Below, one piece after another: positions 7,908 to 17,680 of a stretch of DNA of 64,000 nucleotides. Position 1 is the stretch's first letter. Each line of letters starts with the position of its first letter. The notes beneath the pieces were generated by a model. The model made no database searches. It was not told the DNA's origin and saw only the letters and a list, made by a program, of their open reading frames with translations. The DNA lies in NCBI RefSeq assembly GCF_043769475.1, contig NZ_CP171729.1, positions 3,720,001 through 3,784,000 on the forward strand. Reading direction: 5' to 3'. This DNA is from Allomesorhizobium sp043769475 (GTDB lineage: Bacteria; Pseudomonadota; Alphaproteobacteria; Rhizobiales; Rhizobiaceae). Made by a program: the position numbers and the translations under genes.

Positions 7908-10181
7908 CTACAGCGGTATTCCCCTGTCGTCGGCGAAGGTGTGGAGCAGCGCCCGCATCGGGAGATTGGCGGCTGGTCCGGCCAGATTGTCGGCCAGGAA
8001 AGCCTGGAGTTCGGCCAGCGGCAGTTCGGCCAGCATGGCCTTGACCGGGCCGATCGAGGCCGGCGACATCGAGATGGAACGGTAGCCGAGGCCGACCAGC
8101 GCCATGGCCGAAATCGGGCGGCCGGCGAGTTCGCCGCACAGCGTGACCGGCGTGTGGTTGCGTTTGCCGCTGTCGGCGATCTGCTTGAGCAGGCGCAGGA
8201 ACGGCACCGACAGCGGGTCGAAACGGTCGGCGAGCTGCGTGTTGCCGCGATCGGCGGCCATGACGAACTGGAACAGGTCGTTCGATCCGACCGAGACGAA
8301 ATCGACGGCATGCATCAGTTCGTCGAGCTGCCAGAGCAGCGACGGCACCTCCAGCATCGCGCCGAGCTTCAGGCTGGTGGGCAGATGATGGGCGAAGCGC
8401 GACAGGTGGCGGACCTCGCGGTCGATGATCTCGCGCGCCTGGGCGATCTCGCCGAGTTCGGTCACCATCGGCAGCATCATGCGCAATTCGCGGCCGCCCG
8501 CGGCCTTCAGGAGGGCGCGTATCTGGGTGCGGAGCAGCCCGGGCCGGTCGAGCGTCAGGCGGATCGCGCGCCAGCCGAGCGCCGGGTTTTCCTCGTGCAC
8601 CGCGCCCTTGAAATAGGGCAGCACCTTATCGCCGCCGATATCGATGGTGCGGAAGGTGACAGGCTTGCCGTTCGCCGCGTCGAGCACGTCGCGGTATAGC
8701 CGCTCCTGCGCCTCGGCGCGCGGAAAGGTCGAGGCGACCATGAACTGCAGTTCGGTGCGGAACAGCCCGATGCCGCCGGCGCCCGCCTCGGCGAGCTGCG
8801 GCAGGTCGACGGCCAGCCCCGCATTCATCATCAGGTCGATGTCGACGCCGTCCTTGGTCCGCGACGGCTTCTTCCTGAGCTCGCGATAGAGTTCCTGCCT
8901 GCGCGCGCGGAACCGCGCCTTTTCGGCATAGGCAGCCTCGAGGTCGGGCTGCGGCCTGAGATGGATCGAGCCCTCGTCGCCGTCGACGACGATCGCGTCG
9001 CCGTTCTCCGCCATCGAGACGGCGCCCTTCATCTGGCCCGCCACCGGTATGCCCATTGCGCGCGCCACGATGACGACGTGGCTGGTGACCGTTCCGTCTT
9101 CGAGCACCAGGCCGCGCAGCTTATCGCGCGGATAATCGAGGAGCTCGGCAGCCCCCATCGACCGCGCGACGATGATCGCGTCCTTCGGCAGCGCCGAGGC
9201 GATGTCGTCGGGCGAGCGGCCCATAAGCTGGCGCAGGAGCCGGTTGGCGAGATCGTCGAAATCGCTCATGCGCTCGCGCAAATAGGGATCGGTCATGTGC
9301 AGCATGCGCGCCCGCATATCGCTCTGCACCTTTTCCACCGCCGCTTCGGCCGTCAGGCCGTTGCGGACCGCCTCCTCGAGACGGCGTACCCAGCCGCGGT
9401 CGTTGGCGAACATGCGGTAGGCTTCCAGCACCTCGCGGTGCTCGCCCTCGAACGCCACTTCGCGGCGCGACAGCATGTCGTCGATGGAGAGCCTGAGCGA
9501 GCTCAGCGCCTTCTCCAGCCGGCCGATCTCCTCGTCGCTGTCCTCGTTGAAGAGGTTGGTTACGACGATGCGCGGCTCGTGCAGCACGACGTGGCCGAGG
9601 CCGACGCCCTCGTTGAAGGACAGGCCCTTGAAGCTGACCGGACGGCGCAGGTCGAGTTCCAGCCCCGGCCGCGTCAGCCGGGCGAGATCGCCGGTGGCGA
9701 TCATCTCGGCGATGACCATCGCCGTCGTCTCCAGCGCCTCGACCTCGTCCTCGCGGTAGTGGCGCTTGGTGCGGTTCTGCACTACCAGCACGCCGAGCGT
9801 GCGCCCTGCCCTCAGCACCGGCACGCCGAGGAACGAATTGTAGATTTCTTCCCCGGTTTCCGGGAGGTAGGCGAAGGCGGGATGCTCCTGCGCGTTCGGC
9901 AGGTTCAGCGCCCGCGCGCTGGCCGCGATGGTGCCGACGAGGCCCTGGCCGAGCCGCAACTGCGCCAGGTGGACCGAACCGGGGTTGAGGCCTTCGGTGG
10001 CATAGAGTTCGAGGACCGAATCGGCGCGCAGGACGTAGAGCGAGCAGACTTCGGCGACCATGTTCTGGGCTATGTCGTGGACGATGCGGTCGAGCCGGTC
10101 CTGCGGCTCCAGCGGCTCCGCCATGAGCTCGCGAAGCCGTTTCAACAGAACGCGCGGGCCGCCGGCCATGTCACGCATCAA
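7908..10181 (-). CDS. ptsP: PEP-protein phosphotransferase of the nitrogen PTS (Enzyme I-Ntr)
   Basis: A 757-residue protein that transfers phosphate from PEP to NPr, the first step of the regulatory nitrogen PTS. An N-terminal GAF domain (about residues 15-160) is the sensory module typical of EI-Ntr. The PEP-utilising N domain and phosphohistidine domain follow, with the active His at residue 368 in the GTVTSHVVIVARAMGIP motif. The C-terminal PEP-binding TIM barrel has GIGLFRTELQF and VSVGSNDLFQF. The protein ends ALLHTFADDRGIPL, and that 3' end is partly duplicated near 7.4 kb. It follows lysC on the same strand, as in other rhizobia. Confidence 0.95.
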   Translation of the reverse strand: MMRDMAGGPRVLLKRLRELMAEPLEPQDRLDRIVHDIAQNMVAEVCSLYVLRADSVLELYATEGLNPGSVHLAQLRLGQGLVGTIAASARALNLPNAQEHPAFAYLPETGEEIYNSFLGVPVLRAGRTLGVLVVQNRTKRHYREDEVEALETTAMVIAEMIATGDLARLTRPGLELDLRRPVSFKGLSFNEGVGLGHVVLHEPRIVVTNLFNEDSDEEIGRLEKALSSLRLSIDDMLSRREVAFEGEHREVLEAYRMFANDRGWVRRLEEAVRNGLTAEAAVEKVQSDMRARMLHMTDPYLRERMSDFDDLANRLLRQLMGRSPDDIASALPKDAIIVARSMGAAELLDYPRDKLRGLVLEDGTVTSHVVIVARAMGIPVAGQMKGAVSMAENGDAIVVDGDEGSIHLRPQPDLEAAYAEKARFRARRQELYRELRKKPSRTKDGVDIDLMMNAGLAVDLPQLAEAGAGGIGLFRTELQFMVASTFPRAEAQERLYRDVLDAANGKPVTFRTIDIGGDKVLPYFKGAVHEENPALGWRAIRLTLDRPGLLRTQIRALLKAAGGRELRMMLPMVTELGEIAQAREIIDREVRHLSRFAHHLPTSLKLGAMLEVPSLLWQLDELMHAVDFVSVGSNDLFQFVMAADRGNTQLADRFDPLSVPFLRLLKQIADSGKRNHTPVTLCGELAGRPISAMALVGLGYRSISMSPASIGPVKAMLAELPLAELQAFLADNLAGPAANLPMRALLHTFADDRGIPL

Positions 10182-10256
10182 GCGTCGTCTCCAAAAACCT
10201 CAGTTCCGGCGCCGCTCCGCGCCGCCGGGCGAATCCGAGACAGCAAACTCGTCTGA

Positions 10257-11510
10257 CTACTGCTTATCCAGACCGTAGACGGAATGCAAAGTACGAACCG
10301 CAAGTTCCGTATAGGGGCCGTCGATCAGGATCGATATCTTGATTTCCGACGTGGTGATGGCTCGGATGTTGATCGACTTGTCGGCCAGCGCCTTGAAGGC
10401 GGTGGCGGCGACGCCCGCATGGCTTCTCATGCCGATGCCGATGACCGAGACCTTCGACATGCCCTCGTCGTGCTGGATCACGTCGAAGCCGACGGTTTCC
10501 TTTATGCGGTCGAGCACGGCCAGCGCCTTGTCGACGTCGCCGGACGGCACGGTGAAGGTCATGTCGGTGCGCGAACCGTCCTCCGAAATGTTCTGGACGA
10601 TCATGTCGACATTGATGTTGGCCTCGGCCAGCGGCCCGAAGATGCCGGCGGCGACGCCGGGGCGGTCGGCGACGCGGCGCAGCGATATCTGGGCCTCGTC
10701 CTTGGCGTAGGCAATTCCGGTTACGACCTGCTGTTCCACGATTTCATCCTCGTCGCAAATTAGCGTTCCGGGCGGATTTTCGAAATCCCCCATGCCGGGC
10801 GCATCCGGATCGTCGAAGGACGACCGCACGAATGTGCGCACCCTGTGCACCATTGCAAGCTCGACCGAACGCACCTGCAGCACCTTGGCCCCCAGCGAGG
10901 CCATTTCGAGCATTTCCTCGAAGGAGATCTTGGCCAGCCGCCGCGCCTTCGGCTCGACGCGAGGATCGGTGGTGTAGACGCCGTCGACATCGGTGTAGAT
11001 GTCGCAGCGGTCGGCCTTGACCGCGGCGGCGATGGCCACCGCGCTGGTGTCGGAGCCGCCGCGCCCGAGGGTCGCTATGCGGTTGTCGGGACCGATGCCC
11101 TGGAAGCCGGCGACAACGGCGACCTGGCCCTCGCCGAAGCGCGTGATCAGGAACGAACCGTCGATATCGAGGATGCGCGCCGCGCCGTGCGCGTTGTCGG
11201 TCTTGATCGGGATCTGCCAGCCCTGCCAGGAGCGCGCATGCACGCCCATGTTCTGCAAGGTGATCGCCAGAAGCCCGGCTGTGACCTGCTCGCCCGAGGC
11301 CACCACGGCGTCATATTCGCGGGCATCGTGCATGGGTGACGCCTCGCGCGTCCAGGCGACCAGCTCGTTGGTCTTGCCGGCCATGGCCGAGACCACCACC
11401 GCGACCTCGTGGCCGGCATCGACCTCGCGTTTGACATGGCGCGCCACATTGCGAATGCGGCTGATGTCGCCGACGGAGGTTCCGCCGAATTTCATCACGA
11501 TGCGCGCCAT
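10257..11510 (-). CDS. lysC: Aspartate kinase
   Basis: A 417-residue aspartokinase catalysing ATP-dependent phosphorylation of aspartate, the entry to lysine, threonine, methionine and diaminopimelate synthesis. The start at 11510 gives MARIVMKFGGTSVGD with the KFGGTS nucleotide motif right at the N-terminus. The catalytic domain continues to about residue 245 (GRGGSDTSAVAIAAAVKADRCDIYTDVDGVYTTDPR). Two ACT regulatory domains follow (for example ISLRRVADRPGVAAGIFGPLAEANINVDMIVQN), consistent with feedback inhibition. An in-frame upstream extension exists but lacks the conserved start context. It precedes ptsP on the same strand. Confidence 0.96.
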   Translation of the reverse strand: MARIVMKFGGTSVGDISRIRNVARHVKREVDAGHEVAVVVSAMAGKTNELVAWTREASPMHDAREYDAVVASGEQVTAGLLAITLQNMGVHARSWQGWQIPIKTDNAHGAARILDIDGSFLITRFGEGQVAVVAGFQGIGPDNRIATLGRGGSDTSAVAIAAAVKADRCDIYTDVDGVYTTDPRVEPKARRLAKISFEEMLEMASLGAKVLQVRSVELAMVHRVRTFVRSSFDDPDAPGMGDFENPPGTLICDEDEIVEQQVVTGIAYAKDEAQISLRRVADRPGVAAGIFGPLAEANINVDMIVQNISEDGSRTDMTFTVPSGDVDKALAVLDRIKETVGFDVIQHDEGMSKVSVIGIGMRSHAGVAATAFKALADKSINIRAITTSEIKISILIDGPYTELAVRTLHSVYGLDKQ

Positions 11511-11644
11511 GAAGACTTGATGCCTTTTTCGTGGGTGCCCGAGCCGGAAGCCCAAGGGATTGAATGAAGGAAACCGCACTGATGCCCGGCGCGGAAGTCG
11601 CGGCCTCCTTATCCAAATCGTCCTGTTTCCGCAAGAAGCGCAAA

Positions 11645-11674
11645 CGTATCCCTCCCCGGGAGGAGAGGGATACG
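11645..11674. repeat. Perfect 10-bp inverted repeat between the TPR gene and lysC
   Basis: CGTATCCCTC (11645-11654) and GAGGGATACG (11665-11674) form a perfect stem around a GC-rich 10-base spacer. No T-run follows on either strand, so terminator function is uncertain. It lies in the 247-bp gap between lysC and the TPR gene, where no other feature is seen. Confidence 0.45.
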
Positions 11675-11757
11675 CGAGTGGGCATCGTCACCGTGAGCAG
11701 ATCTTTACGCGCCTTGCGCGCCTCGCGGCAGCTTCGACTGGCGCCGCCGCAAAACAG

Positions 11758-13510
11758 TCACAGCCGTTCCAGGTTCAGGAAACCGGGGGTCCCGCGCCAT
11801 GTCTTTGCGAGTTCCGCAGCGGCCTTGCTCTGGGCAGCCGCATCGCCCTTGGATTTGGCTGCCTGCTCAAGACCGTAGAGCGCCCAGGCGCTGCCACGGG
11901 CGTGCTCGAGCCGCGGAGTTGAACTCCTTCTCCGCTTCTTCCGGCTTGCCGTCCTTCAGAAGGGCCGCACCAAGCGATTGCCTCACCGGGTAATACCAGA
12001 AGGGCGGTTCCATATATGGGATGGTGTCCTCGGCTTCGGCGGCCTTGCGCCAATGGCCGATTGCCGCGGTGTTGTCGCCTTCGGCCTGCGCGATGCGCGC
12101 GAGAACCACACCTTGCGCCACATCGAGAACCGGACGCGCGGGAATGGCCCAGGCGTCGAGCGTCGACCAGTCCGTCTCTCTGGCAATGCGCTGGATGGCC
12201 TCCGCTTCCTTGCGGGCACCGGCGGTATCCTTGCTGGTCGCAAGCGCCACGCCTCGGGCGTAGTGCCACATCGCCTTCACATAGGGCGGCGCGCCGGGTG
12301 GCTCTGGCAGCGCCATGACCTTGTCCGGATCTGCATATTGCGCCCACGCGAAGTACGGAGCGGCCTTTACCGGCTGCGCGATGGGAATGGCGGTTGCGAC
12401 CTCGTTGGTCAGCCACTTGTCCAACTTGTCAGCCTCGGCAAGCACAGTTTCCTTGTCGCCAAGAAGCTGCGCCGAAACCAGTACGAAATGCACATTATGG
12501 GAATAGTAGCCGATCGGATAGACGCCCATCGCCCCTGTCTGCGAGATATAGGTCTCGTCGACCTTGGAGGCCGCCTTGTTCGCCGCGAGCGAGTCGACAT
12601 AGCGGCCGACGCGATAATAGATGTGGCTGGGCATGTGGACGATGTGTCCGGCGCCCGGCATCAGGGCGGCGAGCCGGTCTGCATATGGTTCGGCCCGCTC
12701 CGGCCGGTCCGAAGCCTCAACCAGGTGGATGTAGAGGTGCATCGCCCAAGGATGATCGGGGGCCTTGGCGAGAACGCTCTCCAGACGTTTCTGGACATCG
12801 GCTGTCCGCCCCTTTGGCTGTTTGCCACCCGGCTCCCAGTAATCCCAGGGCTGGGTGTCCATTCCCGCCTCTGCGGCCAGCACCGCCAGTTCGAGATCGT
12901 CCGGATACTTGTCCGACAGGGCGGCCATCGCTTCGGCGAAAGCCAAGTCGAGCTTCGGCCGTTCCGCCGTCGGATCATCCGAATAGCGGGCAGCCATCGC
13001 TTCGATCAGCGCTTTTTCCTTCTCGCTTGCGCCGTCGGCAAGGCTTTGCGCCTTCCTGAGTGCGGCGATGGCCGGCGCGTTCGCTTCAGGGGCCATCGGC
13101 ACGTTGATGTTTGGTCCCAGCACCAGCGCCTCGCCGAGGAAGCACAAGGCGCAATCCGGATCGAGGCGTTGAGCCTTGCGGAACGCGCGCCTGCCTTCCG
13201 CGTGATTGAAGTTGGCGGCCATTCTGAGGCCTTGGTCGAAATAGCTCTGCGCCTCCTCGTTCGCTGTGGTGACGGGGTAGGTCAGCGTGCCGAGGTTGGT
13301 CCACAGCGGTGGTTCCGCCTCCTCATAGGCCTTCATTGCCTCGGGGGACTGGATCTGTGTCGGAATGTTCGCGACACGGCAGTGAGGCGCCGCGGCAAGC
13401 TCGGCTGGAATTTCGGGAGCGCCGAAATTGGCAGCGGCCGCGCCCACTCCAAGGCCGACGAAGACAAGCGTAGGCAATCCTGCGTTCTGCAGGAGATCAT
13501 GCATCCTCAT
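11758..13510 (-). pseudogene. TPR-repeat protein gene with a frameshift near its 3' end
   Basis: From the ATG at 13510 (GGAGGG ribosome binding site) the frame encodes a protein starting MRMHDLLQNAGLPTLVFVG. It has a hydrophobic N-terminal segment that may be a signal or anchor, a PHCRVANIPT region, and many TPR-like helix pairs (YFDQGLRMAANFNHAEGRRAFRKA, LDPDCALCFLGEALVLG). The intact frame reaches about residue 533. Then EFNSAA shifts, and the expected continuation LEHARGSAWALYGLEQAAKSKGD runs in the next frame to a stop at 11758. One extra G near 11907-11915 explains it. Function is unknown; similar proteins are annotated only as TPR proteins. Confidence 0.72.
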
Positions 13511-13722
13511 GGGAGCCCTCCACATTTGTCTGTTAGTGACAATCCGCACAGGATTGCCACCCCCGAATTATCCGCCCGGAATGCTTGGTTGGCAAATCAA
13601 CTAACGAGGCGAAGCATAGTGGAGGGAGCATTACTCAGGGGGAAAGCGTCCCATCTGGCGCCGTCTCTGGCGCGGGGGTGAAACTTCGGATAAAAGCCGT
13701 CAATCGGGCCGGGGACCTGACC

Positions 13723-15013
13723 ATGACTTTCGCGGCAATTGAAAATTACGCCCGGCCGGCATTGAAGCCGTTCGCACGTTATCTCAATTATGGCGTCAGC
13801 GATCCCGACAAGCGCCAGGAGCGCGGCGCCGCACTCCTCAACTTCGTCAGCCTTGCGGCGGTTTTTTCCAATACCGGGTTTGCCGTCATCTACCTGCTGA
13901 TCGACCCCGAGCGCTATTTTCCGTTCATTGCAGCGCTGCTGGCGTTTTCCCTGATCTGGCTACTGACGCCGCTGCTGCACCGGTTCGGAACGCTTGCTGC
14001 AGGCACCTATCTGTGGGCCACGGCCGCCGTGGGTCTGTCGACCTATGCGCTGATCGCCGGAGCGGATGCCGGCCTGCAATATTTCCTGCTCGCCGGGCCG
14101 GGCATACTGATCATGATCCTCGGATCGAGCCGGCTTGCGCTCGCCTCCATGTATTTTTCCGCATATCTCGTGGTTTTCGCGATCATCGAACTCGCCTTCC
14201 CGCGCCAGTCGGCCATCATGCCGATGCCGGGAAGCATGGCGACGTTCACCTTCATCCTGTCGGTCTCGATGTCGGCGATCATCAACTTCATCGCCGCCTT
14301 CTACACATTCCAGCGCGCGGAAGCCTCCGAGGACGCGCTGGAGGCCGAACATGAGCGGTCGGAGCGGCTGCTGCTCAACCTGATGCCGGCCTCGATAGCC
14401 GCGCGGCTGAAGCAGCGGCCGGGCGAGATCATCGCCGACGACCTGCCTGCCGTGACCATCCTTTTCGCCGACATCGTCGGCTTCACGCCGCGCGCCGCCC
14501 GGTTGCCGGCAGACCGGCTGGTGTCGTTCCTGAACCGGGTCTTCTCCGAGTTCGACGTGCTTGCCGAACGGCACGGCCTGGAAAAGATCAAGACGATCGG
14601 CGACGCCTATATGGTGGGCGGCGGCCTGCCCGAGCAGAGAGGGGCACGCAAGCGCGGTGGCCGAGATGGCGCTCGACATGCTGGACGTGGCGCGGGCGCT
14701 GTCGACGGAGTTCGGCGAGGAGATCGCCGTGCGCATCGGCATCCACAGCGGGCCTGCGGTGGCCGGCGTGATCGGGTCGCGCAAGCTGTTCTACGATGTG
14801 TGGGGCGACACGGTGAACACCGCGGCGCGCATGGAGCAGCACGGCCAGGCGGGCATGATCCAGGTTTCGCAGGAGGCGAAGCAGGCGATCGGCGACGGCT
14901 ACAGCTTCAAGGAGCGAGGCGCGGTCGGCATCAAGGGCAAGGGCCGGATGACGCTATATTTCCTGACCGGCCGCATCGAAGCCTCCGACAGTTCCACTCC
15001 GGCAGCCGCCTGA
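13723..15013 (+). pseudogene. Membrane-anchored class III adenylate cyclase, frameshifted
   Basis: From the ATG at 13723 (MTFAAIENYARPALKPFARY) the protein has about six membrane helices (residues 40-200) and a short coiled linker (AEASEDALEAEHERSERLLL). A class III nucleotidyl cyclase domain follows, with the metal-binding FADIVGFT and EKIKTIGDAYMVGGGL motifs. At about 14634-14644 the frame is lost. The domain continues one frame over with HASAVAEMALDMLDVARAL, IGIHSGPAVAGVIG and WGDTVNTAARMEQ, ending at 15013. Deleting one base restores about 429 residues. It is divergent from the TPR gene, which is also frameshifted. If intact it would make cAMP or cGMP at the membrane. Confidence 0.78.
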
Positions 15014-15178
15014 CGAGCTTTTCCACGAAAAAATACGCTGGCGGCCATCCGGCGCGAGCCTTTGCAATAACAGGCCCGATGCGACTTCCGGAACACCGCG
15101 GCGGCGACCCGCCGCGATTGCCGCCTTGACAAGCGCGCCTCATATCCCGACTTGGTTCTGCTCGAAGGAGACCACGCC

Positions 15179-15931
15179 ATGCACGAACCGACACGATCCA
15201 CGATCGATGCCGGAGAAGTGGAACGCTTCTCCGCGCTGGCCGCCGAATGGTGGAACCCGAACGGGAAATTCCGGCCTCTGCACAAATTCAATCCGGTCAG
15301 GCTTGCCTATATTCGCGACCAGATCGCCGCCAGGTTCGGGCGCGATTCGCACGCGGCGCGACCCTTCGAGGGCCTGCGCATCCTCGACATCGGCTGCGGC
15401 GGCGGCCTGTTGTGCGAGCCGATGGCCAGGCTTGGCGCCGAAGTGGTCGGCGCCGACGCTTCGGAGACCAATATCGAGGTGGCGCGGCTGCATGCGGCGG
15501 CAGCCGGCGTTGAGGTCGACTACCGCGCGACCACAGCCGAAGCGCTGGCGGACGCGGGCGAGAAGTTCGACGTCATCCTCAACATGGAAGTGGTGGAGCA
15601 TGTCGCCGACATCGAGCTGTTCATCGGCAAATGCGCGGAAATGCTGAAGCCGGACGGCATCATGTTCGTCGCCACGATCAACCGAACGTTGAAGGCGCTC
15701 GGTCTGGCGATCGTCGGGGCCGAATACCTCCTGCGCTGGCTGCCGCGCGGCACGCATCAATACGGCAGACTGGTGCGGCCGGAGGAACTGGAAAAAGCGC
15801 TTTCCAACGCCGGCATGACGATAGCTGACCGCACCGGCGTCACCTACAACCTGCTTGCCGATCGCTGGCAGCGCTCGCGCGACATGGACGTGAACTACAT
15901 GGTGCTGGCGGAGAAGCGCCGCCCATCGTGA
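15179..15931 (+). CDS. ubiG: Ubiquinone biosynthesis O-methyltransferase
   Basis: A 250-residue SAM-dependent methyltransferase that carries out both O-methylations in ubiquinone synthesis. The start at 15179 follows a GAAGGAG ribosome binding site. The N-terminal FSALAAEWWNPNGKFRPLHKFNPVRLAYIR block is diagnostic of UbiG. The SAM motif LDIGCGGGLLCEPMARLGA is near residue 70, and NMEVVEHV near residue 140 is also conserved. It is divergent from lysC in many rhizobia; here the two are separated by the cyclase and TPR genes. Length is normal. Confidence 0.95.
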   Translation: MHEPTRSTIDAGEVERFSALAAEWWNPNGKFRPLHKFNPVRLAYIRDQIAARFGRDSHAARPFEGLRILDIGCGGGLLCEPMARLGAEVVGADASETNIEVARLHAAAAGVEVDYRATTAEALADAGEKFDVILNMEVVEHVADIELFIGKCAEMLKPDGIMFVATINRTLKALGLAIVGAEYLLRWLPRGTHQYGRLVRPEELEKALSNAGMTIADRTGVTYNLLADRWQRSRDMDVNYMVLAEKRRPS

Positions 15932-15955
15932 GGGCGGCGGCCGACGGCGATGGCG

Positions 15956-16351
15956 TCAGGCTGCCTCTATGTCGGTAAGCGGGAAATCGTTCCCCTTGAA
16001 CATCAGCGGTTGGCCGAAGTGCCGGGCGCATGCATAGGCGAAACAATCGCCCATGTTGAGTTGCGCCGGATGTCTGCCCTTGCCGAAGCGGTCGAAGGCG
16101 TCGAGCGCGATGTTTGCGGCTTCGCGTGGAATCGGCAGCATCTGGATACTTGTCAGTTCCAGAAACCGATCGAGGCCGGTGGCCGCATCCTTGATCGATT
16201 TGCCGGTGAGTCGCGCCACCGCCACGGCCGCCTCCCAGACCGCGACCGGCGACGTTACGCGAACCTTGGCCTGCCGCATCCTTGCCATGAGTTCGAAGCC
16301 ATCCGCCTCGTCGGCCAACATCGTTGTCAATGCCGAGGCATCAACGAACAT
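15956..16351 (-). CDS. vapC: PIN-domain toxin of a VapBC system
   Basis: A 131-residue PIN-domain ribonuclease. MFVDASALTTMLADE at the N-terminus supplies the first catalytic acid (Asp in FVDAS). The mid-protein acid lies in SPVAVWEAAVAVARL, and the C-terminal acidic pair in LNMGDCFAYACARHFGQPLMFKGNDF. PIN toxins cleave RNA, often initiator tRNA or rRNA, when released from the antitoxin. The ATG at 16351 overlaps the antitoxin stop by one base (TGATG), indicating translational coupling. The key residues are present, so the toxin appears intact. Confidence 0.9.
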   Translation of the reverse strand: MFVDASALTTMLADEADGFELMARMRQAKVRVTSPVAVWEAAVAVARLTGKSIKDAATGLDRFLELTSIQMLPIPREAANIALDAFDRFGKGRHPAQLNMGDCFAYACARHFGQPLMFKGNDFPLTDIEAA

Positions 16352-16596
16352 CACTCGTCCTCATACAGGCTGTCGATGAAGGCCTTGTCCGCCGGAAGGC
16401 CTTTCTCCGGATTGCCGCTAGCGCGAAAATCGCGGACGAACTTCACCCAGGTATCGATCTCTGACGGCTCGGCCTTCGCGCGCGCCAGTTCGTTCTCCAA
16501 CGCCACGTGCACCGCTTCCGTGAGACCAACCTTCCTTAGCTTCGCCACGCGGCGAGCCAGCGCATCGGTCTCCGCATTCTTTATGTGAAATGCCAT
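16351..16596 (-). CDS. vapB: VapB-type antitoxin
   Basis: An 81-residue protein starting MAFHIKNAETDALARRVAKLRKVGLTEAVHVALENELARAK, the N-terminal ribbon-helix-helix DNA-binding part of the Rv0623/PSK family antitoxins. The C-terminal tail (WVKFVRDFRASGNPEKG...FIDSLYEDE) would bind the toxin. It precedes the PIN toxin in a one-base overlapping operon, and a perfect palindrome lies 15 bp upstream of the start. The pair probably represses its own promoter, as known VapBC complexes do. Confidence 0.88.
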   Translation of the reverse strand: MAFHIKNAETDALARRVAKLRKVGLTEAVHVALENELARAKAEPSEIDTWVKFVRDFRASGNPEKGLPADKAFIDSLYEDE

Positions 16597-16610
16597 CGGA
16601 TATCCTCAGA

Positions 16611-16644
16611 GTGTATCAAGATACACCCGCAGGATACACTATAC
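16611..16644 (-). promoter_or_regulatory. Probable VapBC operator
   Basis: GTGTATCAAGATACAC at 16611-16626 is a perfect palindrome (arms GTGTATC and GATACAC). A third half site, GATACACTATAC, follows at 16633-16644. It lies just upstream of the antitoxin start, where an autorepressor site is expected. Confidence 0.65.
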
Positions 16645-16658
16645 AAGGTCGAAGCCGC

Positions 16659-17546
16659 TCAATTCTGGCGCTGCGCCTTGGTCGTCATGATGACGCCGAT
16701 CGTAACGATTACCGCGCCGAGCCAGGTCAGAAGCTGGTAGCGCTCGCCGAGGAAGAGCACGCCGGCGATCAGGCCTATGGCGGCGGCGACATAGCCGATC
16801 TGGCTCAGATAGACCGGGCCGCCGACTGCCTGCAGGCGGAAGAAGAAGGCGAACATCGCCGCGGCCGCGGTCATCTGCGCAAGGACCACGACGGGCATGC
16901 CGGACAGGACGGCGAACGAGCCTGCTCCTTCTATCGATAGCAGACCTGCGAGCAGCATCGCCGCCGCCGCGAGATGACTGCCGACGGCAAGCTCAATCGG
17001 CCCTGCGTCGCGCGGCCAGTCGAAGGTACGATAGATGTTGCCGGCGGCGAGGAAGAAGGGGATCAGGAGGCCCACGGCCACCCAGAACAGGTCCGCCGGC
17101 GCGCCTGCCTCTCCGCGCGTCGCCGCCACCATCACCGCGCCGACGAAGCCGACAGCGATGCCTGCAACGCCGAGCAAATTGGGGCGGCGCACGCGAAGCA
17201 GGATGGACAGGACCAGCGTGATCACCGGCGACAGCGTGAACATGATGCCGGTGTAGCCGGCGCCGAGATGCGGAATGGCCGAGAACATCAGGAAATTGGG
17301 AATGGCGTAGGAGACCGCCGCCGTGATCGCGAAATAGCGGACCTTGTGCGCGTTGAGGACGATGCGCTTTCCTCTCGCAAGGAGCATGGCAAGAAGCACG
17401 CCGCCCGCGCCCAGGGAGATGACGAAGGCCCACAGCATGCCGGATGCGCCGGTCTCTGTGGCGATCTTGCCGAAGGGCAGCGAAAGGCCGAGCAGGCCGC
17501 CGGTGACGAGGAGGAGGGCGAAGGCGGAGTTCCAGAGGTGTTTCAT
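16659..17546 (-). CDS. EamA-family drug/metabolite transporter
   Basis: A protein of about 295 residues with ten predicted membrane helices in two EamA repeats. It starts MKHLWNSAFALLLVTGGLLG and ends in a short cytoplasmic tail MTTKAQRQN. The ATG at 17546 is chosen because a GGGAAAG ribosome binding site lies before it; an in-frame ATG at 17564 has none. Family members export amino acids, nucleosides or other metabolites; the substrate is unknown here. It is divergent from a MarR regulator, and a palindromic site lies between the two genes, so it is probably the regulated target. Confidence 0.85.
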   Translation of the reverse strand: MKHLWNSAFALLLVTGGLLGLSLPFGKIATETGASGMLWAFVISLGAGGVLLAMLLARGKRIVLNAHKVRYFAITAAVSYAIPNFLMFSAIPHLGAGYTGIMFTLSPVITLVLSILLRVRRPNLLGVAGIAVGFVGAVMVAATRGEAGAPADLFWVAVGLLIPFFLAAGNIYRTFDWPRDAGPIELAVGSHLAAAAMLLAGLLSIEGAGSFAVLSGMPVVVLAQMTAAAAMFAFFFRLQAVGGPVYLSQIGYVAAAIGLIAGVLFLGERYQLLTWLGAVIVTIGVIMTTKAQRQN

Positions 17547-17649
17547 CGACTTTCCCGAGGCCATGCCGGCCGGTTCGACAGCGGTTTGATTTTCTGCAAA
17601 TCGGGTGTTGGCCAGCGCCGTTCTCTGCGATATGATTTAATGAAAAGAT

Positions 17650-17663
17650 TCTTGATGTCAAGA
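17650..17663. promoter_or_regulatory. Palindromic operator between DMT transporter and MarR genes
   Basis: TCTTGATGTCAAGA has perfect 6-bp arms around TG, within a longer near-palindrome (ATTCTTGATGTCAAGATAC). It lies 18 bp before the marR-family start and about 100 bp before the divergent transporter, the size and place expected of a MarR dimer site. Confidence 0.62.
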
Positions 17664-17680
17664 TACTTTACGGTGAGACA

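Noticed and set aside
13585..13722. In-frame extension upstream of the adenylate cyclase start
   Set aside because: No ribosome binding site and the composition is that of promoter DNA between divergent genes; the conserved protein begins at 13723.
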